From contig JBFXDD010000021.1 in NCBI GenBank assembly GCA_050181465.1, positions 26,942-90,941 of the forward strand: a DNA stretch of 64,000 nt, in the 5' to 3' direction. The stretch is from JACRLW01 sp050181465. Lineage in GTDB: Bacteria; Planctomycetota; UBA1135; UBA2386. The notes beneath the pieces were generated by a model. That model ran no database searches. It saw only the letters and a program-made list of their open reading frames with translations, and was not told the DNA's origin. Positions 26,509 to 39,444 of this stretch are shown here, one piece after another. The stretch's first letter is position 1; every line of letters starts with the position of its first letter. The translations under genes and the position numbers were made by a program.

Positions 26509-28398
26509 TCACTGATTCGAGGTAGTTCCGGTGCTGGTACCGCTCGAACCCTGAACGGGCACGGTTCCGGTGGGAATCGGCGGCGGCACCGGAAGCGGCA
26601 GCTTCATCTTGGCGATGTGCTTTCGGACACCGATCGGAGGCCAGGGTGGAGGAAGTCTCTCCGCATCGAAGATGCACTCAGTCTGGGGCAAGCCCGGATA
26701 GAGCGGCGGCAGGATGTCCAAGAAGTCATTGTATGCAGGATCGTTCTGCTCGGCGTTGTCATTGAGCCCCATCGCAACCACCATCATGAAGCTGGGCTGG
26801 GCCACTTCGAGCGCCCCGGACCCAGCGTTTCGCTTCACGACCCGCACGAACGCGAGTAGGTGAGGGCGGTTGGTCAAGGAGGTTGACCATGTCTCACCGA
26901 CAAACGGTGCCGTGGTCGACAACAACGCGCTATGCAAGTTGTGGACATTCAAGTTCGGATCGTTGCTTGTATGCAAGGTCCAGGACTGCACTCCGAGTCC
27001 GACATGGTTGACGGTGACTGCACCACCCGAGTGGGTCCCTTCGATCTTCCACAGATCCGCTTCGAGATGAGTCATCCCCTGGAGGATCCAACCAGGGATC
27101 ATTAGCCGAAGCTCCAGCTCGCTCGTGGAACCTCGCCAGTTCGGGAAGCTGAGGTTCTCCTCGGCGTAGATGCCCCATGGAAGGTTGCCCAAGTTGTGCT
27201 GCACCATGTCGGCCACCTTGGGATCGACATCGAGACTCAGAGGCACCCCATCCACCCCATAGCGCAAGGTAGTCACGCCGGAGAAAGAGTAGTGATTGTC
27301 GAACTGCCCGATCGTCGGCGCGATCGCAGCCGAGGGATTGGTCGAGATCCCGACTCGACGATCGACAACCAGCGTTGAATCGAACCCGATGAGAGCGCCG
27401 CTATCCAAGTCGCCGATTCCACGCAGCATCAGCACATCAGGCACGTCGTTCTGACCCAGCGCAAGGTCTGCGACTCCGTCACCATCGAGATCCGCGGATG
27501 CCGTCGCATCGACACTCACGAACACGGATGGACCACCCGGGACCGAGGTCACCGCGAGCGTCATCGTCTGGTCAAAGACTGCACCTGCTTGCCGCAGCAG
27601 CCGCACACGATGGGTGCCGTTCGCATCGATTGGCTGAATCCAGGCGATGGACTTGTCGTCCGGAGCCACGATGCTTCCCGGAGAGCCGGCAGACGGAAAC
27701 GACACCAGTGTGCCGCCTGCCAAGTTGCAGATCTGGAGCTTGCCCGAACTGAGGACCGCGATTTCCGGGACCGTCCCGGCATCCCAGTTCACCACTCCGA
27801 GGGCCAGCACCGGCCCCATCGCATCGAAGGTCGTCAGGTTGAGGAAGCCAAGGCCGTGCACATATCGCGCGACACGGATGGTCTTCGTCCCCGGCAGGAA
27901 CCCGGCGATGAGACTCTGTGTGGTTCCGGCCAAGTGCTTGACCACCAAGCCCCCGAATCCCGCCCAGGTGTTGTCCGGGGCAAGCGTCGTCACGACGCCA
28001 CTCCCGACGAGGTGATGACCCGCCAGGCCGTTGGTGACGTCCGCGGTGATGAGGTACTCGGGGTCGCCGGGGTTCACTCGGGCTACCGCAGCGACGCCGG
28101 TGTAGGTCACGACAGGTCGGAAGTTGGAGAACCCCGTCATGATCCCCGGGTCGTGGGCGATCCTGATCCCGCCGTCGGTCCCCAGCATGGCGATGTCGTC
28201 TCGCAGGTCCCCGTCGACATCCAGGGCAACGGTCGCGGAGATCGAGACCCCGACTGGCATGACGCCATTTTCGTGGCGTAAGAAGTAACCCGGATCGGGA
28301 ACCGACTGCGCGGCGACCCCCACCGTGAAGGTGGCGGCCGCAAGCGCGACCAGGGAGCGCTTGGATCGAGGATGCTGGGATCGATTGGGGATAACCAT
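26509..28398 (-). CDS. Secreted FG-GAP/VCBS-like repeat protein
   Basis: 629 residues; the start ATG at 28396-28398 gives a signal peptide (RSLVALAAATFTVGVAAQ). Calcium-binding-like repeats typical of FG-GAP/VCBS propellers are seen as LDVDGDLRDDIAMLG and ADLDGDGVADLALGQND. A following region (residues ~370-560) is strand-rich and unassigned, and the tail is low-complexity Pro/Gly/Ser/Thr. Probably extracellular and possibly adhesive. It converges on the CHAT gene with a 27-bp gap. A 184-bp palindromic repeat begins 201 bp upstream of its start; the bases between (28399-28599) show nothing else clear. Confidence 0.82.
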   Translation of the reverse strand: MVIPNRSQHPRSKRSLVALAAATFTVGVAAQSVPDPGYFLRHENGVMPVGVSISATVALDVDGDLRDDIAMLGTDGGIRIAHDPGIMTGFSNFRPVVTYTGVAAVARVNPGDPEYLITADVTNGLAGHHLVGSGVVTTLAPDNTWAGFGGLVVKHLAGTTQSLIAGFLPGTKTIRVARYVHGLGFLNLTTFDAMGPVLALGVVNWDAGTVPEIAVLSSGKLQICNLAGGTLVSFPSAGSPGSIVAPDDKSIAWIQPIDANGTHRVRLLRQAGAVFDQTMTLAVTSVPGGPSVFVSVDATASADLDGDGVADLALGQNDVPDVLMLRGIGDLDSGALIGFDSTLVVDRRVGISTNPSAAIAPTIGQFDNHYSFSGVTTLRYGVDGVPLSLDVDPKVADMVQHNLGNLPWGIYAEENLSFPNWRGSTSELELRLMIPGWILQGMTHLEADLWKIEGTHSGGAVTVNHVGLGVQSWTLHTSNDPNLNVHNLHSALLSTTAPFVGETWSTSLTNRPHLLAFVRVVKRNAGSGALEVAQPSFMMVVAMGLNDNAEQNDPAYNDFLDILPPLYPGLPQTECIFDAERLPPPWPPIGVRKHIAKMKLPLPVPPPIPTGTVPVQGSSGTSTGTTSNQ

Positions 28399-28599
28399 GG
28401 GATGCGATTTCTGTGACTTTCCGGCGGAGGGCTGAGACGGGGCGGGTGCGTCCGCGGCTAGGAGACGAGTTGCAGAAATTCTTGGGCGGGACGCAGGGGG
28501 CTCTTCGTGCTCGAGAGACGACCCCGCCGAGCACCTCCGATGGGAAGGCGGGCGCAGGGCCGGAGGACGGTGCTGAACGGCCGAGTCCACGTGGTAAGG

Positions 28600-28783
28600 C
28601 TAGCCCTGATTATTCGTGAACGTCGTCGCGAGATCGCCGCAGGTCGATGTCCGGCAAGGAGCTGCGGCGGGCGACGACCGAAGCGTAGCTGTAGCTACGC
28701 TGCCAGGGAGGAGCCGGCGCAGCGACGCCGACGGGCGCGACTTGCGGCGATCGCAGCAGACGTTCACGAATAATCCGGGCTAG
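28600..28783. repeat. 184-bp CTAG-bounded palindromic element, copy 3
   Basis: Exactly 184 bp, orientation B, with CTAG at both ends. The central hairpin AGCGTAGCTGTAGCTACGCT is intact. The flanking stem (28662-28671 with 28713-28722) pairs with an internal G-G mismatch and a weak last pair. It lies between two leftward secreted-protein genes, upstream of the FG-GAP-like gene. Confidence 0.93.
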
Positions 28784-29119
28784 GCTGACTCTACCCCGCC
28801 TTCGCCGCCCCTGAGCCCGGCAAGCAATCGAACCGAATCCAGCGGCTCCGCGCAGCGGAGCAAGACTCGATCCTGTCGACCGAATCGTCTGCGGTCGATC
28901 TTCAGAGCGAGACCGGGAGTCCTGTCCGGCCTCACTGAGTCGGCGGCACCACCCACCGGGCAGACCGATGTCGCCCTCGCCGCAGCGAGGAGCTGTGAGC
29001 GTTCGGTCTCCGACCGAAGCTGCCCGCGATCCGTCCTGGTGAAGGCGGCGTCGAGAGGCATTCGAGTCCCGCAGCTCCGACTCCTCGATGTAGAGCGCGA
29101 GACCACGCTGGCAAGACCA
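28784..29119. other. 336-bp intergenic stretch, no gene recognised
   Basis: Between the palindromic element and the 3' end of the Kelch-repeat gene. Open frames here are short and Arg/Ser-rich with no signal or family motif, so I see no coding support. It may be the 3' untranslated region of the Kelch gene. Confidence 0.5.
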
Positions 29120-31420
29120 TCACCACTGCCCGATCTGCAAGCGGACACCGTGGCTCGAGATCAACCCGACCACGTTGGCCGCCGAGTCGACCGAGAGCAC
29201 CTGCGCGAACAGTTCCCCGCCCACCAGGGCCGGCTGGAGTGGAATGGGTAGCCGGAAACTGACGGAAGCCCCGCTCGCAGTAACCAGAGCGCTGGCCTCG
29301 ATCGAAGCGAGCAGTCGGCAACCGGTCATGCCAATCGGACTGAGATCCAGGGGCAGCGGCAACCCGGCGGCGGTACGGTCGGAGATGCCGAAGTTGAACC
29401 ATGCCCAACGTCCGGGCTGCACGGGCGCAACCTCTAGCTCGAGCGTTCGGCCAATGTAGGGCCAGTTCCCCACCGGCACGGTCACGCCGAGCTCGCCTAG
29501 AGAACCGGCGCACGAACTGCCGTAGGCGGTCACTCGCGCCGGGTCGACTGGGCGATACACGAAGCCCGCATCCTCCGGATGCCCCGTACGCTCCATGCCG
29601 CCAAAGATCAGGCAGCCGTCGAGCCAGGGCACGAACGCCATGCCCGCCCCCGCGCGCCCCAACGGCGCGCTCACCGGCACCCGCTCGGTCCACGCAGTGC
29701 CATCCCACTCCCAAGCGTCGGCATGAGGCGCCCCGAGCGGACCGACGCGACCGCCGGTGAGCACCGTCACTCCGCGCGCGGCATCGAAGGCCATGGAAGC
29801 GCCGAAACGAGGCGGCGGGGAAACTCCGGCCACCCTCGGCGACCAGTCCTGTCCGTTCCAGATCCACGTATCCCCACCCACACCCCCGCCGGCTAGCGAA
29901 CCGCCGAACATGATCGTTTCGCCGCGCAGCGGGTCGTAGGCCATGACCGCCCCGAATCGCCCCGGTGGAACGGTCGCTGGTTGACGCTGGATCCAATCGG
30001 TGCCGTCGAACTCCCAGGTCTGCGTGAAGGCAGCCACCGGAGCGACGGTCGACTGCCCGCCGAAGAGAACGACCCGATCGCGACCGGAGTCGAAGGCCAT
30101 GGCATGGGTGAGCGTCGCCGGTGGTCGCGATGCCGGTAGGAGCAGGTTCCACCGCTGGCCGTCGAAGGTCCACGTCTCGTCGAAGATGCTGAACAGACTG
30201 TCGGCGCCGCCGAACACCAAGACCCGCGATCGGACTGAGTCGAAGACCATGCCGAAGCTGGTGCGTCGCGTCGGCTGAACCGTGGGCAACAGTCGCTGCC
30301 ATCCATCGCGTGAGAAGGCCCAGGTCGAGGTCCCCAGCGATCCTGTATCCGAGCCAAGGAAGGCGAGCGCCCGCTCCTGCTCGGTGTTGTAGACGAGACC
30401 CAGCGACGAACTCGCCGGTGGGCGCGCCGCAACATCGATCAGCTGCCATCCACCTTCATCGAGCAACCAGGTCTCCGTATTGGGCACCGGGGTCGTCTGA
30501 CCGTCGAGCATGAGCACTCCGCCCGTCGCCGGGTCTTCCACGACCGCGTTCGTGCCACCCCGTGACGGTTGCGCGATCTCGATCTGTCGCCAATCCTCGC
30601 CGTCCCATTCAAACGTCGCGGCGCTTGGCGGCGGCCAATGCGCCGCCTGCGCGATCACGCAGCCCCGGTTGCGATCGAACGCCAAACCCCAACCCGTCGT
30701 CAGCAGCGGATTCGCGGGCTGCATGCGGTGCCAATCGGAGCCGTCCCACTCGAAGGTCCCGAAGTGGGTCGAGGATGGACGCGTGTCTCCGCCGTGCAGG
30801 ACGATCCGGCCTCGCACCGGATCCGCCGCCATGTCGAAGTTGACCATGGCTGGCAGCGCGGTAGCGACGGTGCGCAGCTGCCAATTCGTTCCATCCCACT
30901 CCCAGGTGTCCGCCCGGTTCGTGTTGAGGAATTCTCCGCCCACGAGAATCAACCGCTGAGACGGAGCGTGCCATGCCATTCGTGCACCCCTGCGCGGCGG
31001 CGGTTTCGTCGCGGGCTGCATCAGGGTCCATTGCACTCCGTCGAACTCCCAGGTGTCGTCTTGGAACAGCAACAGCCCGTTCGCGGCGAAACCGAGGCCA
31101 CCGAACAGGACGACGCGACCACGAACCGGATCTCGCGCCATCGCTGCGCCGTCGCGAGCGGAAGGTCCTCCCGGAGCGATGACACCGTGCCACCCCGCGC
31201 CATCCCAACGGTGCATATCGGCGTGCCGACCGACGACCGAGCTTCCACCGAATCGCAACACCCCCGTGCCTTGCGGGTCCTCACTGAAACTCGCGCCCGC
31301 GCGCCCCGGCAAGTCCGGCACTGGGAACCAATCCACTTGCGCCACGGAGATGGAACAGGTCGCGACGATGGCCGCGACGATTGGCCAGATACCAGATCGA
31401 GACCGCAAGAGACTGCCCAT
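29120..31420 (-). CDS. Secreted Kelch-repeat beta-propeller protein
   Basis: 766 residues from ATG 31418-31420 (a GTG six bases upstream is also possible). Signal: SGIWPIVAAIVATCSISVAQ. About eleven Kelch-type blades are visible, each with a WxWDGxxW signature (DTWEFDGVQWTL, DTWEWDGTNWQL, GTFEWDGSDWHR, QTWEFDGTDWIQ, DAWEWDGTAWTE) and FGG motifs (RVVLFGG). From about residue 633 (AYGSSCAG) a C-terminal domain shared with other secreted proteins here follows: LDLSPIGMTGCRLLAS, ending in GLISSHGVRLQIG. Role: extracellular binding; no galactose-oxidase copper site is evident. Confidence 0.88.
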   Translation of the reverse strand: MGSLLRSRSGIWPIVAAIVATCSISVAQVDWFPVPDLPGRAGASFSEDPQGTGVLRFGGSSVVGRHADMHRWDGAGWHGVIAPGGPSARDGAAMARDPVRGRVVLFGGLGFAANGLLLFQDDTWEFDGVQWTLMQPATKPPPRRGARMAWHAPSQRLILVGGEFLNTNRADTWEWDGTNWQLRTVATALPAMVNFDMAADPVRGRIVLHGGDTRPSSTHFGTFEWDGSDWHRMQPANPLLTTGWGLAFDRNRGCVIAQAAHWPPPSAATFEWDGEDWRQIEIAQPSRGGTNAVVEDPATGGVLMLDGQTTPVPNTETWLLDEGGWQLIDVAARPPASSSLGLVYNTEQERALAFLGSDTGSLGTSTWAFSRDGWQRLLPTVQPTRRTSFGMVFDSVRSRVLVFGGADSLFSIFDETWTFDGQRWNLLLPASRPPATLTHAMAFDSGRDRVVLFGGQSTVAPVAAFTQTWEFDGTDWIQRQPATVPPGRFGAVMAYDPLRGETIMFGGSLAGGGVGGDTWIWNGQDWSPRVAGVSPPPRFGASMAFDAARGVTVLTGGRVGPLGAPHADAWEWDGTAWTERVPVSAPLGRAGAGMAFVPWLDGCLIFGGMERTGHPEDAGFVYRPVDPARVTAYGSSCAGSLGELGVTVPVGNWPYIGRTLELEVAPVQPGRWAWFNFGISDRTAAGLPLPLDLSPIGMTGCRLLASIEASALVTASGASVSFRLPIPLQPALVGGELFAQVLSVDSAANVVGLISSHGVRLQIGQW

Positions 31421-31529
31421 GCTCACATGGTAGCAGGGGTCGCCGAAGTCGACTGGGGCCGGACCGCTGCGGCCGCCGAAGATCGGTCGGGCGACCTCGT
31501 TACGATCTCACCGTCCTCGCCATCGTTGC

Positions 31530-31823
31530 ATGACTGCTGCCCCCCGTGACCAGCTCGAGCTGACTGCGCTCCGCGCCGAGATCGACGACGTCGATCGCCG
31601 GATCGTGGCTCTGCTCGACCGCCGCGCGCACCTCGTCCGCGCCCTCGCACCTCGCAAGTCGGCGTTGCGGTTGCCGGCCGTCGACCGCGAGCGCGAACGC
31701 GCGATGCACCCGACCTTCGAGAGCCGCCCGATCGACGGACTGGCGGCTCGCGACTTGGCCGCGCTGCGCGCCGCCGCCCGCCGGGTGTATCGAAGAATCG
31801 CTGCGGAGTCCGCACCCGCATGA
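31530..31823 (+). CDS. Chorismate mutase, AroQ class
   Basis: 97 residues, the size of a monofunctional AroQ-type mutase that converts chorismate to prephenate (Phe/Tyr synthesis, cytoplasm). The first helix LTALRAEIDDVDRRIVALLD carries the family pattern, and RRAHLVRAL continues it. The middle helix is shortened and less conserved (RLPAVDRERERAM), so substrate and activity should be taken as probable. Its stop overlaps the start of the next gene as ATGA, an unexpected coupling to a membrane protein. Confidence 0.8.
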   Translation: MTAAPRDQLELTALRAEIDDVDRRIVALLDRRAHLVRALAPRKSALRLPAVDRERERAMHPTFESRPIDGLAARDLAALRAAARRVYRRIAAESAPA

Positions 31824-33220
31824 CGGCCGGCCACGCACCGCGACTCGACGCGCTCGCGATCGCCGGCGCGACGCTGGCGGTCTACATCTCGATCGCGCCG
31901 CGCATCCTGTACGGACCCGACGCGTTCACCTTCTTCCAGATGGCGCAGCAGGGCAACGCGGTCCACTGGATGCACGTCCTCTACGTCCCCATCCTGCGGC
32001 TCGCCGGCTGGCTCGGCGGGACGCTTCACGTCGACCCGCTCGCTGCGTTTGCGGGAGCATCGGCGGTGGGCTCCGCGATCGGCGTTTTCTTCTGCCACCG
32101 CGCGGCGGCCTTGCTCGGCTCGTCCCGCGCACAAGCCGCACTCTGCGCCGCACTCGTCGCCACGACGCCAGGAGTCGTGTTCTTCGGCGCGGTGCTCGAG
32201 GTTCAGGGGGTCTTCTTCGGATTCGCAGCCTTGGCTTGGTGGACCGGAGCGCGCTTCGTTCGAGCTGCCTCGACCGCTCGCGTGATCGAGATCGGTCTCG
32301 CGACCGGCACGGCAGCCCTGGTCCACAGCAGCGGCCAGCTTCTCACGGTTGCGGTCGCGAGCATCGCGCTGTCGCGACTTCCGCGCGGCACCCTCACCCT
32401 GTCCAAGGCGATTCGCTTCGGAGTCGTGGGGTCTCTCGCTCACCTCGCGCCGGCCGCGATCCTGCACCTCGTCGCGAAGATCGACGTCTTCCAGAGCTTG
32501 TCGAATTCCGCGAACTTCGTCTCGAACAGTTCGACGGGCGCCGGCGGGCTCGAGCACCTGTGGGCGATCTTTCGTACGGAGTGGCTGTATTCCTTCGCGC
32601 CGCTGTGCGTGCTGGTCTACTTCGCCGCGCGCCGTCGCGAGCTGCGCGCGACTCTGGTCGCGATGCACGTTCCCTTCGCGACCTACCTGTTCGTCTCCTG
32701 GGCGCTCCTCGGCTACACCTTCGGCGTTCACGGGATCGAGCACGGTGCCTATTTCCTGCCGCTGGCGTTCCCCTTGGCGTGGCTGTCCGCGCATGCCCTC
32801 CCGGGATGGGCAGCGATCGCATGTGTGGTCGTCGGACTCGCCGTCGGATTGGCGCATCTGCACCACGAGTCAGGCCCGCGCGACTCGAGCTTCGACCCTG
32901 TAGCGGTGGTCGATGCGTTGGGGAGCGACCAGGGTGTGTTGATCGTGCGATCGGCGAAGGAAGGCGAAGCCCTTGCGATTGCGAAGCCCGGCCTGGCTCT
33001 CGTGCCCTTCGATGTGCTGGTAGGCGGTGCGCCGCGTTCCTTCGACGAGATCGTCGCGGATCTGGGCGCTCAGCTCGACGGATTGCATGCCGCGAACCGA
33101 CCGGTGGCGTTCGCAGCGAGCGTCTACGACCCGCTCCTGGCCGTCGACGATCTCCTGCCGCGCTGGCTCACCGAGCGCTATCGCGTCGAGTCGCGAGCGA
33201 GCGGCGATTTCCGCTGCTAN
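31820..33220 (+). CDS. Multi-pass membrane protein (GT-C-like), stop codon formed by repeat
   Basis: 466 residues. The start ATG overlaps the chorismate mutase stop. About ten hydrophobic helices; the first loop has RILYGPDAFTFFQMAQQG, recalling GT-C glycosyltransferases, followed by GVVFFGAVLEVQGVFFGFAA. A soluble C-terminal tail ends in ASGDFRC. The next codon is TAn at the edge of the N gap. Since the palindromic element begins CTAG here, the stop is almost certainly TAG contributed by the element. A frame that reads on through the N run into valS is an artefact. Confidence 0.8.
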
Positions 33221-33381
33221 NNNNNNNNNNNNNNNNNNNNNNNNNNNNNNNNNNNNNNNNNNNNNNNNNNNNNNNNNNNNNNNNNNNNNNNNNNNNNNNN
33301 NNNNNNNNNNNNNNNNNNNGCGACGCAGACGGGCGCGAGTTGCGGCGATCGCAGCAGGCGTTCACGAAGAGTCCGGGCTAG
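33217..33381. repeat. CTAG-bounded palindromic element, copy 4, interrupted by assembly gap
   Basis: CTA at 33217-33219, then the N run, then the right-hand 62 bp of the element in orientation B, ending GTCCGGGCTAG at 33381. If this copy is full length (184 bp), about 119 bases are missing, so the 100 N are a placeholder and the true spacing is ~19 bp longer. It lies 46 bp before valS. Confidence 0.88.
33220..33319. other. Assembly gap (100 N)
   Basis: A run of exactly 100 undetermined bases, a conventional placeholder length. It lies wholly within a dispersed repeat, which explains why assembly failed here. Confidence 0.98.
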
Positions 33382-33427
33382 CATCCTTCGCTTCACTTCG
33401 GCGACTCCACCGCCCTTCACGCCCTCC

Positions 33428-36697
<3,270 letters not shown>

Positions 36698-36725
36698 GGC
36701 CAGAGCGGAGCGATCGGTCGCCGCG

Positions 36726-37556
36726 ATGCCGGAACTACCCGAAGTCGAGACGGTCCGACGTGGTCTCGAACCGGTCATCACCGGTCAGCGCCTCTCTGCC
36801 GTCGAATTCCGCCGCGACGACCTCCGCTGGCCGATCCCCACCGCGGCGATCGAGGCGCTGGTCGGTCGTCGCTGTCTCGAGGTCGCGCGACGATCGAAGT
36901 ATCTGCTGCTGACCTTCGACTCGACACCGCGGTCCGTGGCACTCGTGCATCTGGGGATGAGCGGTCGACTCGTCGTGGATCCGGCTCGGCCGCTGCCGCC
37001 GTGGCGCAAGCACGAGCACTGGCGCATGCGGTTCGGTGCGGCACTCGTGCGCTACGACGATGCCCGCCGATTCGGCGCACTCGATCTCGTTGCGGAGTCC
37101 GATCTGCCGAGCCACCCCTTGCTCGCGAAGCTGGGACCGGAGCCCTTGTCGGACGCGTTCGACGGCGCGTATCTGTGGACGAAGACGCGCGATCGCAAAG
37201 CCGCCGTCAAGGTCCTCATCATGGATGCTGCCGTGGTCGTCGGAGTCGGCAACATCTACGCCTCGGAGAGCTGCTTCCGGGCGCGCGTTCGACCCGCCCG
37301 CGCCGCCGGCCGCCTATCGCGCCCTGACTGCGATCGACTCGCCTCGGCGATCGTGACGACGCTGCGCGCTGCGATCGACGCCGGCGGCACGACACTGCGC
37401 GACTATGTCGGCGTCGACGAAGGCAGCGGCTGGTTCCAGTTGGAACTGTTCGTCTACGGCCGCGACGGCGAGCCCTGCCGCGTCTGCGGTACGACCATCA
37501 AACGGACGGTCCTCGGCCAGCGAGCGACGTATTGGTGTCCGAAGTGTCAGCGTTGA
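36726..37556 (+). CDS. mutM: Formamidopyrimidine-DNA glycosylase
   Basis: 276 residues, standard length. Starts with MPELPEVETVRRGLEPVI, which holds the catalytic Pro2 and Glu3. Other marks: HLGMSGRL, DDARRFGALDL, VVVGVGNIYASESCFRARV, and a C-terminal zinc finger CRVCG...YWCPKCQ. It excises 8-oxoguanine and FaPy lesions and nicks abasic sites (base excision repair). It lies 28 bp after valS, likely the same transcript. The last 59 bp overlap the convergent symporter gene. Confidence 0.97.
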   Translation: MPELPEVETVRRGLEPVITGQRLSAVEFRRDDLRWPIPTAAIEALVGRRCLEVARRSKYLLLTFDSTPRSVALVHLGMSGRLVVDPARPLPPWRKHEHWRMRFGAALVRYDDARRFGALDLVAESDLPSHPLLAKLGPEPLSDAFDGAYLWTKTRDRKAAVKVLIMDAAVVVGVGNIYASESCFRARVRPARAAGRLSRPDCDRLASAIVTTLRAAIDAGGTTLRDYVGVDEGSGWFQLELFVYGRDGEPCRVCGTTIKRTVLGQRATYWCPKCQR

Positions 37557-39300
37557 CATTCGGCCACAGCCAACTCCCCAGGAGCCCGAACAACAGCACG
37601 CCGAGAACCCCGACGGCGTTGTACCAGAGGAATTCCACTCGCCAGAATGTGTGCACGGCGAGGACGCTCAGCATGCCGCCGACGAGGCCGATGAAGCCGG
37701 CACGTCCGCGGGCCCGGGGAACGAAGATTCCGAGCAGAAACACTCCGAGCAGCGAGCCATAGAAGAACGAGCCGACGCGATTCACCTGCTCGATGATGGA
37801 GCTGCCGCTGATCATCACGATCGCGGTGATCGTCGCGACCACTCCCCAGAGCATGGTCGTGATCCGTCCGGCGATCACCAGCGATCGCTCGCTGGCAGCA
37901 GGTCGCCACCAGCGGCGATAGAAGTCGACGATGGTCGCCGCGGACAAGGCATTGAGCACGCTGTCCACGCTCGACATCGCGGCGGCGAAGATGGCGGCGA
38001 CGATCAGACCGAGCAACACCGGATGGAGGTTGTTGAGGATCCAATGGACGAAGATGAAGTTGACGTCCTCCTTGCCCTTTCCCTCGGCCTTCTCGGCCGC
38101 GGACTTGCGCGGATTGAAGTGGATCGCGGCCGACTTCTTCAGCTCAGCCACCTGTGCGACGGTCTCGCGGTAGCGCACGACGCGAGGATCCGCCGGATCG
38201 AGGCGATCTCCGTCGGTCGGCAAGGCGAGCATCGCCGCACGTCGCTCGGCGTGGGCCGCCTGGAACTCGACTTCGCGACGAGCGAGTTCATCCGGGTCGG
38301 TCGCCGCTGCGGCGGCTCGGTCATCGGTGCGGAACAACAGCGGCTCACTCTTCGTCGCGTGGAACAACCAGAGCAGTACTCCGATCGCCAGCACGAAGAG
38401 CTGCATCGGCACCTTCGCGAAGGCCGAGATGAGCATGGCCCGACGACTCTCGTTGGCGTCGCGACCCACCAGGATGCGCTGAGCCTGACTCTGATCGCAA
38501 CCGAAGTAGCTGAGCTGAAGAAAGAAGCCGCCGATGAGCCCGGTCCACAAGGTGTACTTCTGCTCCCAGAACGACGGCGCACCGGTCGTCTCCCCCGCAC
38601 CGCGCGGAACGAAGTCGAGTGACTGCGGGACTACTTCGAGCGCGGCGAGCCGGCCCGCCGCGCCCGCGGCACGCAAGGCGCCCTCGACACCCAGTTCACC
38701 CAACACCTCGCGCGCGAGGAGGAAGAAGCAGATGACCAATCCTACGAGGATCACCGTCATCTGTTTGACGTCGGTCCACACTACGGCGCTCACTCCGCCG
38801 AAGACGGTGTAGAAGGTGGTAAGAGCGCCCACCATCACGATCGTCCACTCCAAGGGCCAACCCAGCGTCGCCGACATCACCACGGACGGTGCTGTGATGA
38901 CGACTCCGAGCGCGAGACAGCGCGAGGCAAGGAATACCAGGCTCGCCAGCGCACGCGTCGAGGAGTCGAAGCGTCGCTCGAGGTACTCGTAGACCGTGAG
39001 GATGGGCAGCCGGCGATAGATCGGCACCAACCACACACACAGCGCGATCATCGCGAAGGGCAGTCCGAAGTAGAACTGCACGAAGGACAAGCCGCCCTCG
39101 TGACCCTCGCCGGTGGTCCCGATGATGGTGATCGCGGAGGCCTGCGTGGCCATCACCGACAGTCCCGCGGCCCACCACGGGATCTTGCGACCACCCGCGT
39201 AGTAGTCCTCCAGCGTCGAAGAGCGGGCCGAACGCCGCACGCCGTCGACAACGACCCACACCAGGAACGCGAGGAAGATCACCCAAGCGAGGGGACTCAT
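37498..39300 (-). CDS. Sodium:solute symporter (SSS family)
   Basis: 600 residues. Family features: DYYAGGRKIPWWAAGLSVMA, QASAITIIGTTGEGHEGGL, CDQSQAQRILVGRDANESRR, and AAIFAAAMSSVDSVLNALSA, which carries the conserved Na2-site Ser region. About 13 helices are expected. A charged cytoplasmic-type insertion (residues ~335-420, EFQAAHAERRAAMLALP) is unusual in length. The substrate cannot be inferred. I chose ATG 39298-39300 because it overlaps the stop of the 46-codon upstream gene (ATGA). Confidence 0.92.
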   Translation of the reverse strand: MSPLAWVIFLAFLVWVVVDGVRRSARSSTLEDYYAGGRKIPWWAAGLSVMATQASAITIIGTTGEGHEGGLSFVQFYFGLPFAMIALCVWLVPIYRRLPILTVYEYLERRFDSSTRALASLVFLASRCLALGVVITAPSVVMSATLGWPLEWTIVMVGALTTFYTVFGGVSAVVWTDVKQMTVILVGLVICFFLLAREVLGELGVEGALRAAGAAGRLAALEVVPQSLDFVPRGAGETTGAPSFWEQKYTLWTGLIGGFFLQLSYFGCDQSQAQRILVGRDANESRRAMLISAFAKVPMQLFVLAIGVLLWLFHATKSEPLLFRTDDRAAAAATDPDELARREVEFQAAHAERRAAMLALPTDGDRLDPADPRVVRYRETVAQVAELKKSAAIHFNPRKSAAEKAEGKGKEDVNFIFVHWILNNLHPVLLGLIVAAIFAAAMSSVDSVLNALSAATIVDFYRRWWRPAASERSLVIAGRITTMLWGVVATITAIVMISGSSIIEQVNRVGSFFYGSLLGVFLLGIFVPRARGRAGFIGLVGGMLSVLAVHTFWRVEFLWYNAVGVLGVLLFGLLGSWLWPNVNADTSDTNTSLAGRGPSV

Positions 39301-39437
39301 CGCGATCCACCCACGGGCAAGTGATACGAGGCCGTCAACCAACCCAGCAACAGCATGGTTGCGATCGCTGCCAACGCGATGCCCCAGTAGACGGTCGGCG
39401 GAAGATCGGGCTCGTCGGTTGCCGGTTCGCGATTCAC
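39297..39437 (-). CDS. 46-residue one-TM protein coupled to the symporter
   Basis: GTG start at 39435-39437, TGA overlapping the symporter ATG by 4 bp. The translation has a short acidic N-terminus (NREPATDEPDLPPTVYW), one transmembrane helix (GIALAAIATMLLLGWL) and a short tail. It begins 7 bp after the MFS stop on the same strand. Some SSS transporters are encoded next to a short membrane protein; this one is smaller, and its role as an accessory subunit is inferred from the coupling alone. Confidence 0.65.
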   Translation of the reverse strand: MNREPATDEPDLPPTVYWGIALAAIATMLLLGWLTASYHLPVGGSR

Positions 39438-39444
39438 GCCACGA

